DNA of 38,095 bases, from positions 240 to 38,334 of the forward strand of contig MEKT01000041.1 of assembly GCA_001767435.1 (NCBI GenBank). The letters are read 5' to 3'. Position 1 is the stretch's first letter. Each line of letters begins with the position of its first letter. A program made the translations under genes and the position numbers. The DNA comes from Acidobacteria bacterium RIFCSPLOWO2_02_FULL_65_29. GTDB taxonomy: Bacteria; Acidobacteriota; Vicinamibacteria; Vicinamibacterales; CAVVIG01. Shown here in pieces: positions 1 to 8,345 of the stretch. The notes below the pieces were generated by a model. The model was not told the origin of the DNA and ran no database searches. It was given only the letters and a program-made list of their open reading frames with translations.

Positions 1-243
1 CGGCTTCCTTCAGCCGGCGGTCGATCACCTCGCGCGCGGCGCTCGTCCATTCACGATTCGTGGAGATGAGCGCGTCGGCCGCGATGAGCGACCGGGCTTC
101 GCGCCCGAAGACGTCGCGCACGCTTTGAATCACGGACCGCAGGGCCACGATGGCGCCGACGCCGATAGCGATGCACACGAAGAAGAACAACAGGCGCCGC
201 CAGGAGGCGCGCGTCTCACGAACGGCCATGCGAAGGACGAACG

Positions 244-247
<4 letters not shown>
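1..247 (-). CDS. ABC transporter permease, FtsX/YbbP type (partial, N-terminus only)
   Basis: Reading the minus strand from an ATG at 247 gives 82 residues before the window edge. The frame begins MTFVLRMAVRETRASWRR, then a strongly hydrophobic helix (LLFFFVCIAIGVGAIVAL, about residues 19-36), then a soluble stretch with EARSLIAADALIS. A short basic N-terminus, one helix and a periplasmic-type domain is the usual start of YbbP-like permeases of the FtsX/MacB superfamily, which pair with LolD/YbbA-type ATPases. The ATG overlaps the stop of the upstream ATPase gene (ATGA at 247-244), so translational coupling is likely. The partner ATPase and esterase immediately upstream support a ybbA-ybbP-tesA-like unit. 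Substrate unknown; the rest of the protein lies outside the window. Confidence 0.8.
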
Positions 248-938
<691 letters not shown>

Positions 939-942
<4 letters not shown>

Positions 943-1658
943 GGGCGCCCGGAACGTCCTTCCAACAGCGGCTCGAGCACGGCCCACACGTTGTCCGCCA
1001 ACCGGCGCGCACCCTCGGCCGTGGGGTGGATGCCGTCTCTCTGGTTGAGCGCCTCGACGCCGGCCACACCGTCGAGCAGAAACGGCAGCAGCGCCGCCCC
1101 GTGTTCCTTTGCCACGTCCGCATACACCTGGCGGAACTCAACCATGTACTGATGTCCAACGTTGGGCGGCGCCTCCATCCCGGCGACCAGCACGGCGATC
1201 TTGCGCGCCTTGGCGCCCACGATGATGTCCGACAGGTTCCGGCGCAGCTCGGCCGCCGGCAAACCCCGCAGCGCGTCGTTGCCGCCAAGCGCGACCACGA
1301 GCACGCGCACGTCGCCCTCGAGCGCCCAGTCGAGCCGGCGCAGTCCGCCGGCCGATGTGTCGCCCGAGACGCCGGCATTGATCACGTCATACCTCAAGCC
1401 CGCGTCGTTGACGCGCTGCTGCAGCAACGCTGGATATGCCTGATCCAGGCTGAGGCCGAGGCCCGCGGTGAGGCTGTCGCCGAGCACGACGATGCGCGGG
1501 GCCCCGTGAACGGGGACCGCAGAGGTGGCCGCCGGCGGCGCCTCCGCTCGAGAACGACCCGTTTGCTCCGTCTCGGCAGGCGTTTGCCGCGGGCCGCACG
1601 CGGCGGACAGGACGAGCACCGCCGCGTACGCCGAAACGAGAGCCCGTGCGCGCGTCAC
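939..1658 (-). CDS. tesA: SGNH/GDSL esterase (TesA-like arylesterase), probable lipoprotein
   Basis: The SGNH blocks are visible: block I IVVLGDSLTAGLGL with the nucleophilic Ser in GDS, block II SGDTSAGG, block III ALGGNDALRG, and block V DGIHPTAEG carrying the Asp/His pair. These are the signatures of TesA-type lysophospholipase/arylesterases. The N-terminus has a hydrophobic run ending LSAACG, a good lipobox, so anchoring to a membrane as a lipoprotein is likely. I prefer the GTG at 1658 (VTRARALVSAYAAV), with AGAAGA six bases upstream; an ATG at 1691 gives 11 more residues without a clear ribosome site. It is first in a three-gene overlapping operon with the ABC ATPase and permease. The usual E. 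coli arrangement is divergent; here the genes are co-transcribed. Confidence 0.88.
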
Positions 1659-1746
1659 CAGACATCTTCTACGGCCATGATCGTGACACATAACGCAAGT
1701 TTCTCTCGGTGAGCCGTAGAAGCTGTCTTAGGAAGCTTCGTTACCG

Positions 1747-1758
1747 TATTCTACCGTC
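1747..1758 (+). promoter_or_regulatory. Probable leaderless promoter -10 element for pgi
   Basis: TATTCT at 1747-1752 is followed by six bases (ACCGTC) and then the ATG at 1759, with no Shine-Dalgarno in between. A transcript started at the normal distance from this -10 would begin at or next to the ATG. No convincing -35 at 16-18 bp. The same layout recurs at other genes in the window. Confidence 0.4.
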
Positions 1759-3492
1759 ATGCTCGACGCGGCCACCAGACGCGCGCGACTGCAGGAGGGC
1801 TTCCGTTGGTTCCCTGGGTCGATTGGCGGCGAGGTCCAACGACAGGCTGCGGCCGCCGCGCGCGCGGCAGACGGACTCTGGCGGCGCAACCCCGCGGTCT
1901 GGAGCGCGGATTCCGCCGTGCAGCGCACGATCGCCAATCGACTCGGCTGGTTGGGTGCTCCCCGTCTCATGGCCGAGTCGATCGATCGCTTGCTCGGCGC
2001 CGCGGACGCGGCTCTGCGCGACGGTTTCACCGACATGGTCCTGCTCGGCATGGGCGGTTCGAGCCTCGCGCCCGAGGTCCTGCGCGCGGTCGTCGGCGTC
2101 GCGCCGGGCCGGCCGCGGTTTCACATGCTCGACTCGACCGATCCGGCGGCCGTGGCCGCCGTGGCGCCGCCGCTGGCTCGCACCCTGTTCATTCTGGCGA
2201 GCAAGTCTGGCACGACCATCGAGCCCAATTCGCTCGCGGCGCACTTCGAACGCGGGCTCCAGAGAGCCGGCGTCGCGCGCTGGGCCGATCACTTCATCGC
2301 TATCACGGACGAGGGAACTGCGCTCGCCGAGCGGGCGCGGGCCGAAGGCTTTCGCGAGACGTTCATCAACCCTTCGGACATCGGCGGCCGCTACTCGGCG
2401 CTCTCGTATTTCGGACTGGTGCCCGCGGCTCTGATGGGACAGAACGTGCGCGCGCTCGTGGACTGGGCGCTCGCGATGCTGTCGGCGTCCCAATCGAATG
2501 TCGATCCCATGAGCAATCCCTCGGTGGCACTCGGCCTCGCCATGGCGGCAGGCGCGCGCGCCGGCCGCGACAAGCTCACGCTGGTCGCGCCGCGGGAGCT
2601 CGAGCCGTTTGGACTCTGGGCTGAGCAGCTCGTCGCAGAGAGCACCGGGAAAGAAGGTGTCGGCGTCGCGCCCATCGTCGGCGAGGCGCCCGATCGGCCG
2701 GAGCGCTATGGCGACGACCGCGTCTTCGTGCGCCTCGCCCTCGAGGGTGGGACAGACCCACGACTCGACGTCGCGGGCGTGAAGGCCGCAAACAGGCCCA
2801 TCGTCGAAATCGATGTGGCGGAGCCACTGGCCCTCGGCGCCGAGTTCGTCCGCTGGGAGATTGCAACAGCCGTGGCAGGCGCCCTCCTGCGCATCAACCC
2901 GTTCGACGAACCCAACGTGCAGCAGGCGAAAGACGCGACGCGCGTCCTGCTCGAGGAGTACAAGACGAAAGGCTCGTTGCCCATTCCTCCGCCCGATCGA
3001 ACGCTCGGCGAAGGCGTCACGCTGAGGCTCACCAGCGCGGCCCGGCGCGACCTCCATGGCCGCGGCCCCGAAGCGCTGCTCACGCTCCTGACGGAACGCG
3101 ATTACTTTTCGCTGCTGGCCTACCTGGGTCCCGACAAGGAGCTGGCGGAGGCTCTTCATGGGCTGCGCATGCACGTGCGCGATCGCACACACGCCGCCAC
3201 GATGTCTGGCTACGGGCCGCGCTATCTGCACTCGACCGGTCAGCTGCACAAAGGTGGGCCGAACACCGGAGTGTTCGTGCTGATCACGGCCTCGCCGCAC
3301 GCAGACCTGCCCATTCCCGGCGAGGCGTTTTCGTTCGGTACGCTGGAGATGGCGCAGGCCCTGGGCGACTTCGCGTCGCTCGACGCGACAGGCCGCCGCG
3401 CGGTGCAGGTGCACCTGCCCGCCCCCGACCCGCAGCTGCTACGCCTGGTCGGCGACTCGTTGCTAGCCGGGATCGAGCGCTCGAGCCGATAG
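1759..3492 (+). CDS. pgi: Glucose-6-phosphate isomerase (transaldolase/PGI-fusion type, PGI part only)
   Basis: 577 residues with two SIS sugar-isomerase folds. The glycine/serine motif LGMGGSSLAPEVLR is at about residues 96-109, and the phosphate-binding ASKSGTTIEPNS at about 147-158. The late block RYLHSTGQLHKGGPNTGVF with DLPIPGEAFSFGTL is typical of the C-terminal half of bifunctional transaldolase/glucose-6-phosphate isomerases. No transaldolase domain precedes it: the protein starts directly with MLDAATRRARLQEGF. It interconverts glucose 6-phosphate and fructose 6-phosphate in the cytosol (glycolysis/gluconeogenesis, link to pentose phosphate). Stands alone, divergent from the esterase operon. 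The stop codon TAG lies inside the first unit of a 7-base repeat array. Confidence 0.9.
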   Translation: MLDAATRRARLQEGFRWFPGSIGGEVQRQAAAAARAADGLWRRNPAVWSADSAVQRTIANRLGWLGAPRLMAESIDRLLGAADAALRDGFTDMVLLGMGGSSLAPEVLRAVVGVAPGRPRFHMLDSTDPAAVAAVAPPLARTLFILASKSGTTIEPNSLAAHFERGLQRAGVARWADHFIAITDEGTALAERARAEGFRETFINPSDIGGRYSALSYFGLVPAALMGQNVRALVDWALAMLSASQSNVDPMSNPSVALGLAMAAGARAGRDKLTLVAPRELEPFGLWAEQLVAESTGKEGVGVAPIVGEAPDRPERYGDDRVFVRLALEGGTDPRLDVAGVKAANRPIVEIDVAEPLALGAEFVRWEIATAVAGALLRINPFDEPNVQQAKDATRVLLEEYKTKGSLPIPPPDRTLGEGVTLRLTSAARRDLHGRGPEALLTLLTERDYFSLLAYLGPDKELAEALHGLRMHVRDRTHAATMSGYGPRYLHSTGQLHKGGPNTGVFVLITASPHADLPIPGEAFSFGTLEMAQALGDFASLDATGRRAVQVHLPAPDPQLLRLVGDSLLAGIERSSR

Positions 3493-3553
3493 CCGAGAGC
3501 CGACAGCTGATAGGCGACAAGCGGATAGCCGATAGCCAGCTGATAGCCGATCA
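3488..3553. repeat. 7-base tandem array, GATAGCC core (array A)
   Basis: From the stop codon of pgi onward: GATAGCC, GAGAGCC, GACAGCT, GATAGGC and GACAAGC in perfect 7-base register (3488-3522). After a one-base slip there are two more GATAGCC (3524-3537), then AGCT, then GATAGCC again (3542-3548). The units carry TAG. Because 7 and 3 share no factor, successive units place TAG in different reading frames. Similar arrays with other cores are at 7276-7340 and 16821-16962. Confidence 0.8.
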
Positions 3554-3560
3554 GAATGGC

Positions 3561-3577
3561 ACGGTTATTCCCTGACC
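3561..3577 (+). repeat. Dispersed 17-bp repeat, copy 1
   Basis: ACGGTTATTCCCTGACC. The same word with a single C-to-T change occurs at 19697-19713, over 16 kb away, also just upstream of a plus-strand gene. A shared 17-mer with one mismatch is unlikely by chance in 38 kb; probably a piece of a dispersed intergenic repeat family. Confidence 0.6.
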
Positions 3578-3614
3578 CCTCCTAAAGTCTTGTGGCTCAA
3601 TACCCTGGGAGGTG

Positions 3615-3628
3615 TATACTTACTATCC
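3615..3628 (+). promoter_or_regulatory. Probable -10 element close to the start of the sigma-54 activator
   Basis: TATACT at 3615-3620 is preceded by TG and followed by eight bases, then the GTG at 3629. The only purine-rich stretch, GGGAGG (3607-3612), is 16 bases from the GTG, too far for a normal ribosome site. If the hexamer is used, the mRNA would start within two or three bases of the GTG. The -35 is weak (TTGTGG at 3590, spacer 19). Confidence 0.35.
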
Positions 3629-6577
3629 GTGGCGTCATCTTCCCTGCAGCATTTGCTTGGGCGCGCCGGCGCGGCCCTCGAGCGCGGCCGCGGGCCCGAG
3701 GCTACCCAACTGCTGGCGCCCGCGCTGCGCTCGTCGGCGCTCACGCGGGAAGACGAGCTGGCCGTGCGATCGGCCCTTGCCGAAGCCTGGCTGCTTCAGG
3801 ACGATCTCGATCAGGCTGCGTCAGCCCTCGGCCGGTCCCCCGACACATTCCGCGATACGGTCTCATCGGGCCGGCTCTCGGCGCTTTGGCGCCTGCACGG
3901 TCGGCTGGCGTCGGCCCGCGGCGATCAGTCGCGGGCCATCGCGCACCTCGGCCGCGCCCTGAAGCGGGCGGAGGCCGCACACGACTCGCAGGCGATCGGC
4001 CTGGCGCACTACGAGCTCGGACAGTGCTACCGGCAGGTTGGCGATCTCGCGATCGTGCGCGAGCACATTTCGAAGGCGGCGTCGGCGCTGCACGCGGCCG
4101 GCGATCGGCGTCATCTCGCGCTCGTGCACTCGCTGTCGAGCATCTCACTGGCGCAACTCGGACGCTACGAAGAGGGAATGGCCGCCCTCAAGCAGGCCGA
4201 ACGCCTCGCCTCCCTCGTCCACGCCAACGACGTGCTTGCCACGGTGTGCGGCAATCAAGCGGGCGTGATGATGCTCGAGCATCGCTACGAACAGGCGCTC
4301 GCGCTCGCCGAGCGCAGCGTGTCGCTGCACGAAGCGCACGGATCGGGACACGGCCTGGCCGTGGCACTCGCCACCCTCGGTCAGATCTGCGTCCGGCTGG
4401 GCGATCTGGCTCGCGCCGAGGACGCACTCCACCGCGCGCTCGACGTCCGGAGCCCCATTCAGTTTCATGAGACAACCGGCGCGGTCTTCGACACGCTGGC
4501 GCAGATTCATCTGATCCGCGGGCGTTACGAGGTGGCAAGCGAGTTTCTGGCTCGCGCCAGCGACGCCTACGGCGCCTACGGCCGCCAGACCAGCCACTGG
4601 TATGAGTGGTCGGTTCGCGTGCTCGGCGCCCGCCTGGCCCTTCGCCAGGGCGCCCCTGCCGACGCGCTTGCGCGTGCCGACGAGATTCTCGCCGCGGGAG
4701 CGCCACCGTTCGATCGTCTCCAGGCCACGCTCATCGCAGCTGAAGCGCTGCTCGCCTCCGGCCACCTGGCGGAAGCCGGGGCGCGCCTGGCCTCGGCGGC
4801 CGAATCGCTCGACCCGCGCGTGGCACCCGCCACCTGGGGCGAATATCTGCGTTTGCGCGGGGCTCTGCACGCCGGAGGCAGCGGCGCGGCCGACGCGTAT
4901 CATGATTTCGCCCAGAGCGCGACCTTGCTCGAGCTGCTCGGAGAGCGCTACCAAGCCGCGCTCAGCCATCTCGCGCTCGGGCGCCTGGTCGCGAACAGCG
5001 GCGCGCGATCGGTGGCCGAACGCCACCTGGACCAGGCCTTCAGGGTGTTCGAACAGCTCGGCGCCGAACGCGACCTTGCCGATACCGAGGAGGCCCGCGA
5101 GCTGCTGACCAATGTTGGATCGGGCGAAAACGTCATCTCGCCCCCAGACGCCGACGAAGCGATCGTGCGGCGCATCGTCGACGCCGCCGCGCTCCCGGAG
5201 TTGCTCGGACGCGAGACCGCCGCCGCATTCCTGGATGCCGCCGCTGGCGATGCGGCGGTCATGTTCGTCGAGCTCGCTGGCGGGGAAGCGCGCGTCATCG
5301 CCTACGCCGGCTGCGACGCGGAGGCCGCCCAAGCGCTCGCGCGCTCTGGCGCGCAAGGACAAGCCTACGGCCGGGGCGCCATCGTGCTCGAACCGCTCGG
5401 CCGCGATCCCGACGGCGCTCGCATGGCGCTCCTGGCCTCGCCGCGCGCCATCGGACACCCCGTGATGCGCCGACTGCGGATGATCGCCGCCATCGCCCGG
5501 CAAGGCTTCGCGCTCTGCGCGGCGCGGGAGCGAACGGTCGGCCCGGTTGGACCCGCCCTCGATCAGGCGCTCGAGCCGCTCCTGCCGGGATTCTTGACCG
5601 CGAGCGCCGCCATGGCGCGCGTCGTCGAGCAGATTCAACGGCTCCAGGGCAACGAGCTGACGGTGCTCGTCACCGGCGAGAGCGGCACGGGCAAAGAGCT
5701 CGTGGCGCGCGCCATTCACGTCGGATCCCATCGCAGCGCGGCCATGTTTCTACCCTACAACTGCACGACGACGGGCCGCGACCTGGCCGATAGCCAGCTG
5801 TTCGGCCATCGCCGCGGCGCCTTCACCGGCGCCGTGTCCGATCAACTCGGCCTCGTACGGTCCGCGGCGGGCGGCACGCTCTTCCTCGACGAAATCGGCG
5901 ATCTGCCGCTCGACGTGCAGCCGAAGCTGCTCCGGTTCCTCGAACAGTCCGAGATCATGCCCGTCGGCGACACGCGGCCGCAGCGCGTCGACGTCCGCGT
6001 GCTCGCTGCCACAAACGCCGACTTGGAGCAGAAGGTCGCAGACGGCAAGTTCCGCGAGGACCTGTACTATCGGCTGAGCGTGATTCGCATTCACGTGCCG
6101 CCACTGCGCGAGCGTCGCGAGGAAATCCCACACTTGAGCACGTTCTTCCTGCGTGAGGCGTCTGAACGCCTCGCGAAGCCCGACGTGCACCTCAGCTCGC
6201 CAAGCCTCGACGTCTTCTCGCAGTACTGGTGGCCCGGCAACGTCCGCCAATTGAAGAACGAGATTCAACGCGCCGTCGCGCTGAGCGCGCCAGGAGGAAC
6301 AATCGAGCCGGTCCACCTGTCGCCGGAGATCACGGCGACCCGGCCCTTGTCGGCTCCGGCCGCGGGCCGCGGACGAACAGCCCTCGCGCCGCCCACCAGC
6401 CTCGCCTTGGCTGTCGAGCAGGTCGAACGCGAGCTGATCCAGGCGGCGCTCGATCAGGCTCGCGGCAACATTTCCGAAACGGCTCGCAGCCTGGGACTGA
6501 CGCGGCGGGGCCTGTATCTGAAACTGCACCGGCTCGGTCTCGAGTCGCGCCCCGACTCGGAGCTCGAAGCCTCCTGA
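3629..6577 (+). CDS. Sigma-54-dependent transcriptional activator with long N-terminal TPR sensor region
   Basis: 982 residues from the GTG at 3629 (a TTG at 3590 would add 13). About residues 1-490 are helical repeats of TPR type (for example ALAHYELGQCYRQVGDLAIV and LATLGQICVRLGDLARAEDA). About 500-640 is a GAF-like region. The AAA+ domain has Walker A GESGTGKE near residue 683, the sigma-54 contact loop GAFTGA near 730, Walker B GGTLFLDEIGD near 750, and WWPGNVRQLKNEIQRAV. A Fis-type helix-turn-helix (ISETARSLGLTRRGLYLKL) ends the protein. It should hydrolyse ATP to open sigma-54 RNA polymerase promoters. There is no receiver domain, so input is probably protein-protein contact through the TPRs. 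Targets are not evident here. Confidence 0.9.
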   Translation: MASSSLQHLLGRAGAALERGRGPEATQLLAPALRSSALTREDELAVRSALAEAWLLQDDLDQAASALGRSPDTFRDTVSSGRLSALWRLHGRLASARGDQSRAIAHLGRALKRAEAAHDSQAIGLAHYELGQCYRQVGDLAIVREHISKAASALHAAGDRRHLALVHSLSSISLAQLGRYEEGMAALKQAERLASLVHANDVLATVCGNQAGVMMLEHRYEQALALAERSVSLHEAHGSGHGLAVALATLGQICVRLGDLARAEDALHRALDVRSPIQFHETTGAVFDTLAQIHLIRGRYEVASEFLARASDAYGAYGRQTSHWYEWSVRVLGARLALRQGAPADALARADEILAAGAPPFDRLQATLIAAEALLASGHLAEAGARLASAAESLDPRVAPATWGEYLRLRGALHAGGSGAADAYHDFAQSATLLELLGERYQAALSHLALGRLVANSGARSVAERHLDQAFRVFEQLGAERDLADTEEARELLTNVGSGENVISPPDADEAIVRRIVDAAALPELLGRETAAAFLDAAAGDAAVMFVELAGGEARVIAYAGCDAEAAQALARSGAQGQAYGRGAIVLEPLGRDPDGARMALLASPRAIGHPVMRRLRMIAAIARQGFALCAARERTVGPVGPALDQALEPLLPGFLTASAAMARVVEQIQRLQGNELTVLVTGESGTGKELVARAIHVGSHRSAAMFLPYNCTTTGRDLADSQLFGHRRGAFTGAVSDQLGLVRSAAGGTLFLDEIGDLPLDVQPKLLRFLEQSEIMPVGDTRPQRVDVRVLAATNADLEQKVADGKFREDLYYRLSVIRIHVPPLRERREEIPHLSTFFLREASERLAKPDVHLSSPSLDVFSQYWWPGNVRQLKNEIQRAVALSAPGGTIEPVHLSPEITATRPLSAPAAGRGRTALAPPTSLALAVEQVERELIQAALDQARGNISETARSLGLTRRGLYLKLHRLGLESRPDSELEAS

Positions 6578-6591
6578 AACGCTGGAACGCT

Positions 6592-6615
6592 GGGGTCTGA
6601 CCCTACCTCTGACCC
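6592..6615. repeat. GTCTGACCC-type intergenic repeat
   Basis: GGGGTCTGACCC (6592-6603) is a near-palindrome, followed by a second TCTGACCC (6608-6615). Words of the GGGTCAGACCC type are common in REP-like intergenic repeats of many bacteria; no transposase is present here. Confidence 0.45.
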
Positions 6616-6792
6616 GCCCGGTCTGGGGTTCAATTTGGATACCTGCTATACGATTACGGTCATGCATGGATACTAAGTATTCATGTATTCAAAGCTGAGC
6701 TTCATGTGCCTTAACCAAGTCAACAGACGGTGATCAATATGGTTAGGTCGTTTAACCACTTCATGAACTCCTGAGTCCTACGTGTGGCGCGT

Positions 6793-6841
6793 GGCTTGAT
6801 AGGGGTAGGGACCGAAGCCCTCTCCCCTTGAGGCAGGAGCC
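6793..6841 (+). promoter_or_regulatory. Candidate structured leader hiding the PilZ ribosome site
   Basis: In the 267-bp gap before the PilZ gene the last 50 bases can fold. GGGG (6802-6805) pairs with CCCC (6824-6827), GGG (6808-6810) with CCC (6818-6820), and an outer GGCT (6793-6796) with AGCC (6838-6841). The outer strand overlaps the Shine-Dalgarno AGGAG (6835-6839), so the fold would restrict translation. I could not match it to the known c-di-GMP riboswitch consensus sequences. Upstream (6640-6790) is AT-richer and contains the palindrome ATACTAAGTAT (6670-6680), but I see no gene. Confidence 0.35.
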
Positions 6842-6844
6842 GTG

Positions 6845-7261
6845 ATGCAGATCTTGAGGAATATGCTCCCGAACGACGGTACGGTCGCCGCCCACAGGAT
6901 TCCACGGGCGTGCGAGCGGCGCAACGTTGCGCTGCCGGCTCGGTTGACCTGGAAGGACGCGCGGGGGTCGACACGGTTTGCGAGCGTCATGACCCGCGAC
7001 GTCAGCGAGCTCGGGGTGTTCGTGGAGTGCCAGTCGGCGGTCGTGATTCCGCTGTATCGCCTCGTGCAGTTTCAGTTCGAGCGAGACGTCCGCGAGTCCG
7101 ATCCGCTGCCGGCGTCGCTTCGGAAAGGCCGCGTGCTTGGCGCGGTGTACCGGCTGAGCTCGGCCACGGCCGCCGGCGGGCGACAGGGACTGGCGCTGCG
7201 GTTGATGGTCGAGCCGAAGCAGTGGCCCGCAGACATCGAGCAGGCGCGAGCGACTGCGTAG
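6845..7261 (+). CDS. PilZ-domain protein (probable c-di-GMP binding)
   Basis: 138 residues. The pattern RRNVALPARLTWKD followed about 20 residues later by TRDVSELGVFVEC matches the PilZ layout: an arginine-rich entry loop, then D/N-x-S-x-x-G on the beta-barrel. Canonical PilZ has RxxxR and DxSxxG; here ERRN-x-x-x-x-ARL and DVSELG are seen, so ligand binding is likely but the arginine motif is imperfect. The ATG at 6845 is preferred over the GTG at 6842 because AGGAG (6835-6839) is five bases away from the ATG. Single-domain PilZ proteins usually act as c-di-GMP-responsive adaptors for motility, polysaccharide or development. Convergent with the hydrolase gene; the stop TAG precedes a 7-base repeat array. 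Confidence 0.8.
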   Translation: MQILRNMLPNDGTVAAHRIPRACERRNVALPARLTWKDARGSTRFASVMTRDVSELGVFVECQSAVVIPLYRLVQFQFERDVRESDPLPASLRKGRVLGAVYRLSSATAAGGRQGLALRLMVEPKQWPADIEQARATA

Positions 7262-7275
7262 TCGTTTTAGTCGCC

Positions 7276-7340
7276 AGTCGTTAGTCGTTAGTCGTCCGTG
7301 ACTATCGACTAACGACTAGCGACTATCGACTATTCGACTA
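7276..7340. repeat. 7-base inverted tandem array, GTCGTTA / CGACTAA core (array B)
   Basis: Left arm: GTCGTTA (7277-7283), GTCGTTA (7284-7290), GTCGTCC (7291-7297). The strand sense then flips: GTGACTA, TCGACTA, ACGACTA, GCGACTA, TCGACTA in 7-base register (7298-7332), then TTCGACTA (7333-7340). The two arms are complementary and can form a long hairpin between two convergent genes. The right arm is inside the coding sequence of the hydrolase and encodes its last residues (DSRIVDSR) and its stop (7316-7318). Confidence 0.85.
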
Positions 7341-8251
7341 TCTGTCTTCTTCCTCAGGTATCTCGCCAGCCCTCGCCAGTTCAAATCGAACCGGCCCGCC
7401 ACCTCGTAGGCGTGCGCGTCGGCTTCGTCCATGCGGCGGCGTAGCTGCAGGCGAACCTGCTCGGTGAACCACCGTTCTCGAGCCTCGTCGGTTTCGTCTC
7501 GCGCGAGCGAGGCCCTCACCAGATCCGCCGCGAGCGCCATGTGCACGCGCAGTTCGTTGAGATGCGCCGCGCATGGTGCGGCCGGGCCGAAGTGCGTGAG
7601 CAGCATCGTCTCAGGGCGCCAGGCTTCGATGCGCGCGAGGCTCGTTTCCCAGATCTCGAGATCGATGTCGGGCGGCGGCGTGGGCGCCAGGACGAGTCCG
7701 CGCGCCGTGCGCTTGATGCCGGCGGTGTCGCCGACGAAGGCCAGGCCCGTCTCGGGGTTGAAGTAGCTGACGTGGTGCGAGGCGTGCCCCGGCGTATACG
7801 CCACGTGCAGCGGGCGGCCGCCCGCTTCGATGCGATCGCCGCCAGCCACGATGGCGAGCGCGCCGGCCGGCACCGGTCGAACCTCGCCCCACAGCCGCTC
7901 CATCTCGGCGCCGTACAGGCGGCCGGCGCTCGCGAGGAGCTTCGTCGGGTCGACCAGATGCGGCGCGCCTCTCTCGTGCACGTATACGCGGAGCCTTGGA
8001 TTCCGACGGACGAGCGTCCCAGTGGCTCCCGCGTGATCCAGGTGAATATGCGTGAGGACGATCGCCGTCAGATCGTCAATGCCTATCCCCGAACGGCCGA
8101 GTGCTCCGAGGAGCGTCGGCAGCGTGCTGGCAGGGCCAGGATCGACGATCGCGACGCCCGCCGGGCTCTGCAGGACAGCGGCCGCGATGATGCGCGGCGT
8201 GTCTTGGAACCCGAGATCGATATACGAAATGCCGGCCGCAAGCGTCTCCAT
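7316..8251 (-). CDS. Metallo-beta-lactamase-fold hydrolase
   Basis: 311 residues from the ATG at 8251 (METLAAGISYIDLGF). The metal-binding motif THIHLDHAG is at about residues 67-75 (HxHxDH). Later ligands are in YTPGHASHHVSYF (the His of TPGH), FVGDTAG (bridging Asp) and LLTHFGP (final His). All five MBL blocks are present in order, so it should be an active di-metal hydrolase; glyoxalase II-like or lactonase-like substrates are possible but not decided by sequence. A frame reading back to 8647 exists but would overlap the divergent phosphatase gene, so I reject that start. Its C-terminal eight residues are encoded by repeat units, a sign that the repeat invaded the gene end. Confidence 0.85.
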   Translation of the reverse strand: METLAAGISYIDLGFQDTPRIIAAAVLQSPAGVAIVDPGPASTLPTLLGALGRSGIGIDDLTAIVLTHIHLDHAGATGTLVRRNPRLRVYVHERGAPHLVDPTKLLASAGRLYGAEMERLWGEVRPVPAGALAIVAGGDRIEAGGRPLHVAYTPGHASHHVSYFNPETGLAFVGDTAGIKRTARGLVLAPTPPPDIDLEIWETSLARIEAWRPETMLLTHFGPAAPCAAHLNELRVHMALAADLVRASLARDETDEARERWFTEQVRLQLRRRMDEADAHAYEVAGRFDLNWRGLARYLRKKTDSRIVDSR

Positions 8252-8345
8252 GCCAAGGCGTGCATTATAGGGCGGCACACCGCCGAAGTGATATTGTTGA
8301 GGTGTCTTTTGGGGGCGTTTTCCCAGCCGCTTTTGGGGGACCGGA
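8252..8345. promoter_or_regulatory. Divergent promoter region between hydrolase and phosphatase cassette
   Basis: On the minus strand a perfect TATAAT (8269-8264) lies 12 bases before the hydrolase ATG. Between the two genes is a hairpin GGCGG-CACA-CCGCC (8271-8284), a possible operator or RNA element. On the plus strand the region carries two T4G5 runs (8307-8315, 8331-8339). The second G run is 7 bases before the phosphatase GTG and may serve as its ribosome site. I see no clear -10 for the cassette. Confidence 0.4.

Noticed and set aside
1741-3414. 557-residue minus-strand frame opposite pgi (and similar long antisense frames opposite nifJ, the kinases and the PDZ gene)
   Set aside because: Arg/Ala/Asp/His-rich composition typical of GC-rich antisense frames, no motif, and the sense strand holds a recognised enzyme.
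3558-3574. TGGCACG-GTTA-TTCC looks like a sigma-54 -24/-12 promoter just before the sigma-54 activator gene
   Set aside because: The -12 GC is replaced by CC, and the same word lies in a dispersed repeat (19697-19713) where the -24 GG is also lost. More likely repeat sequence than promoter.
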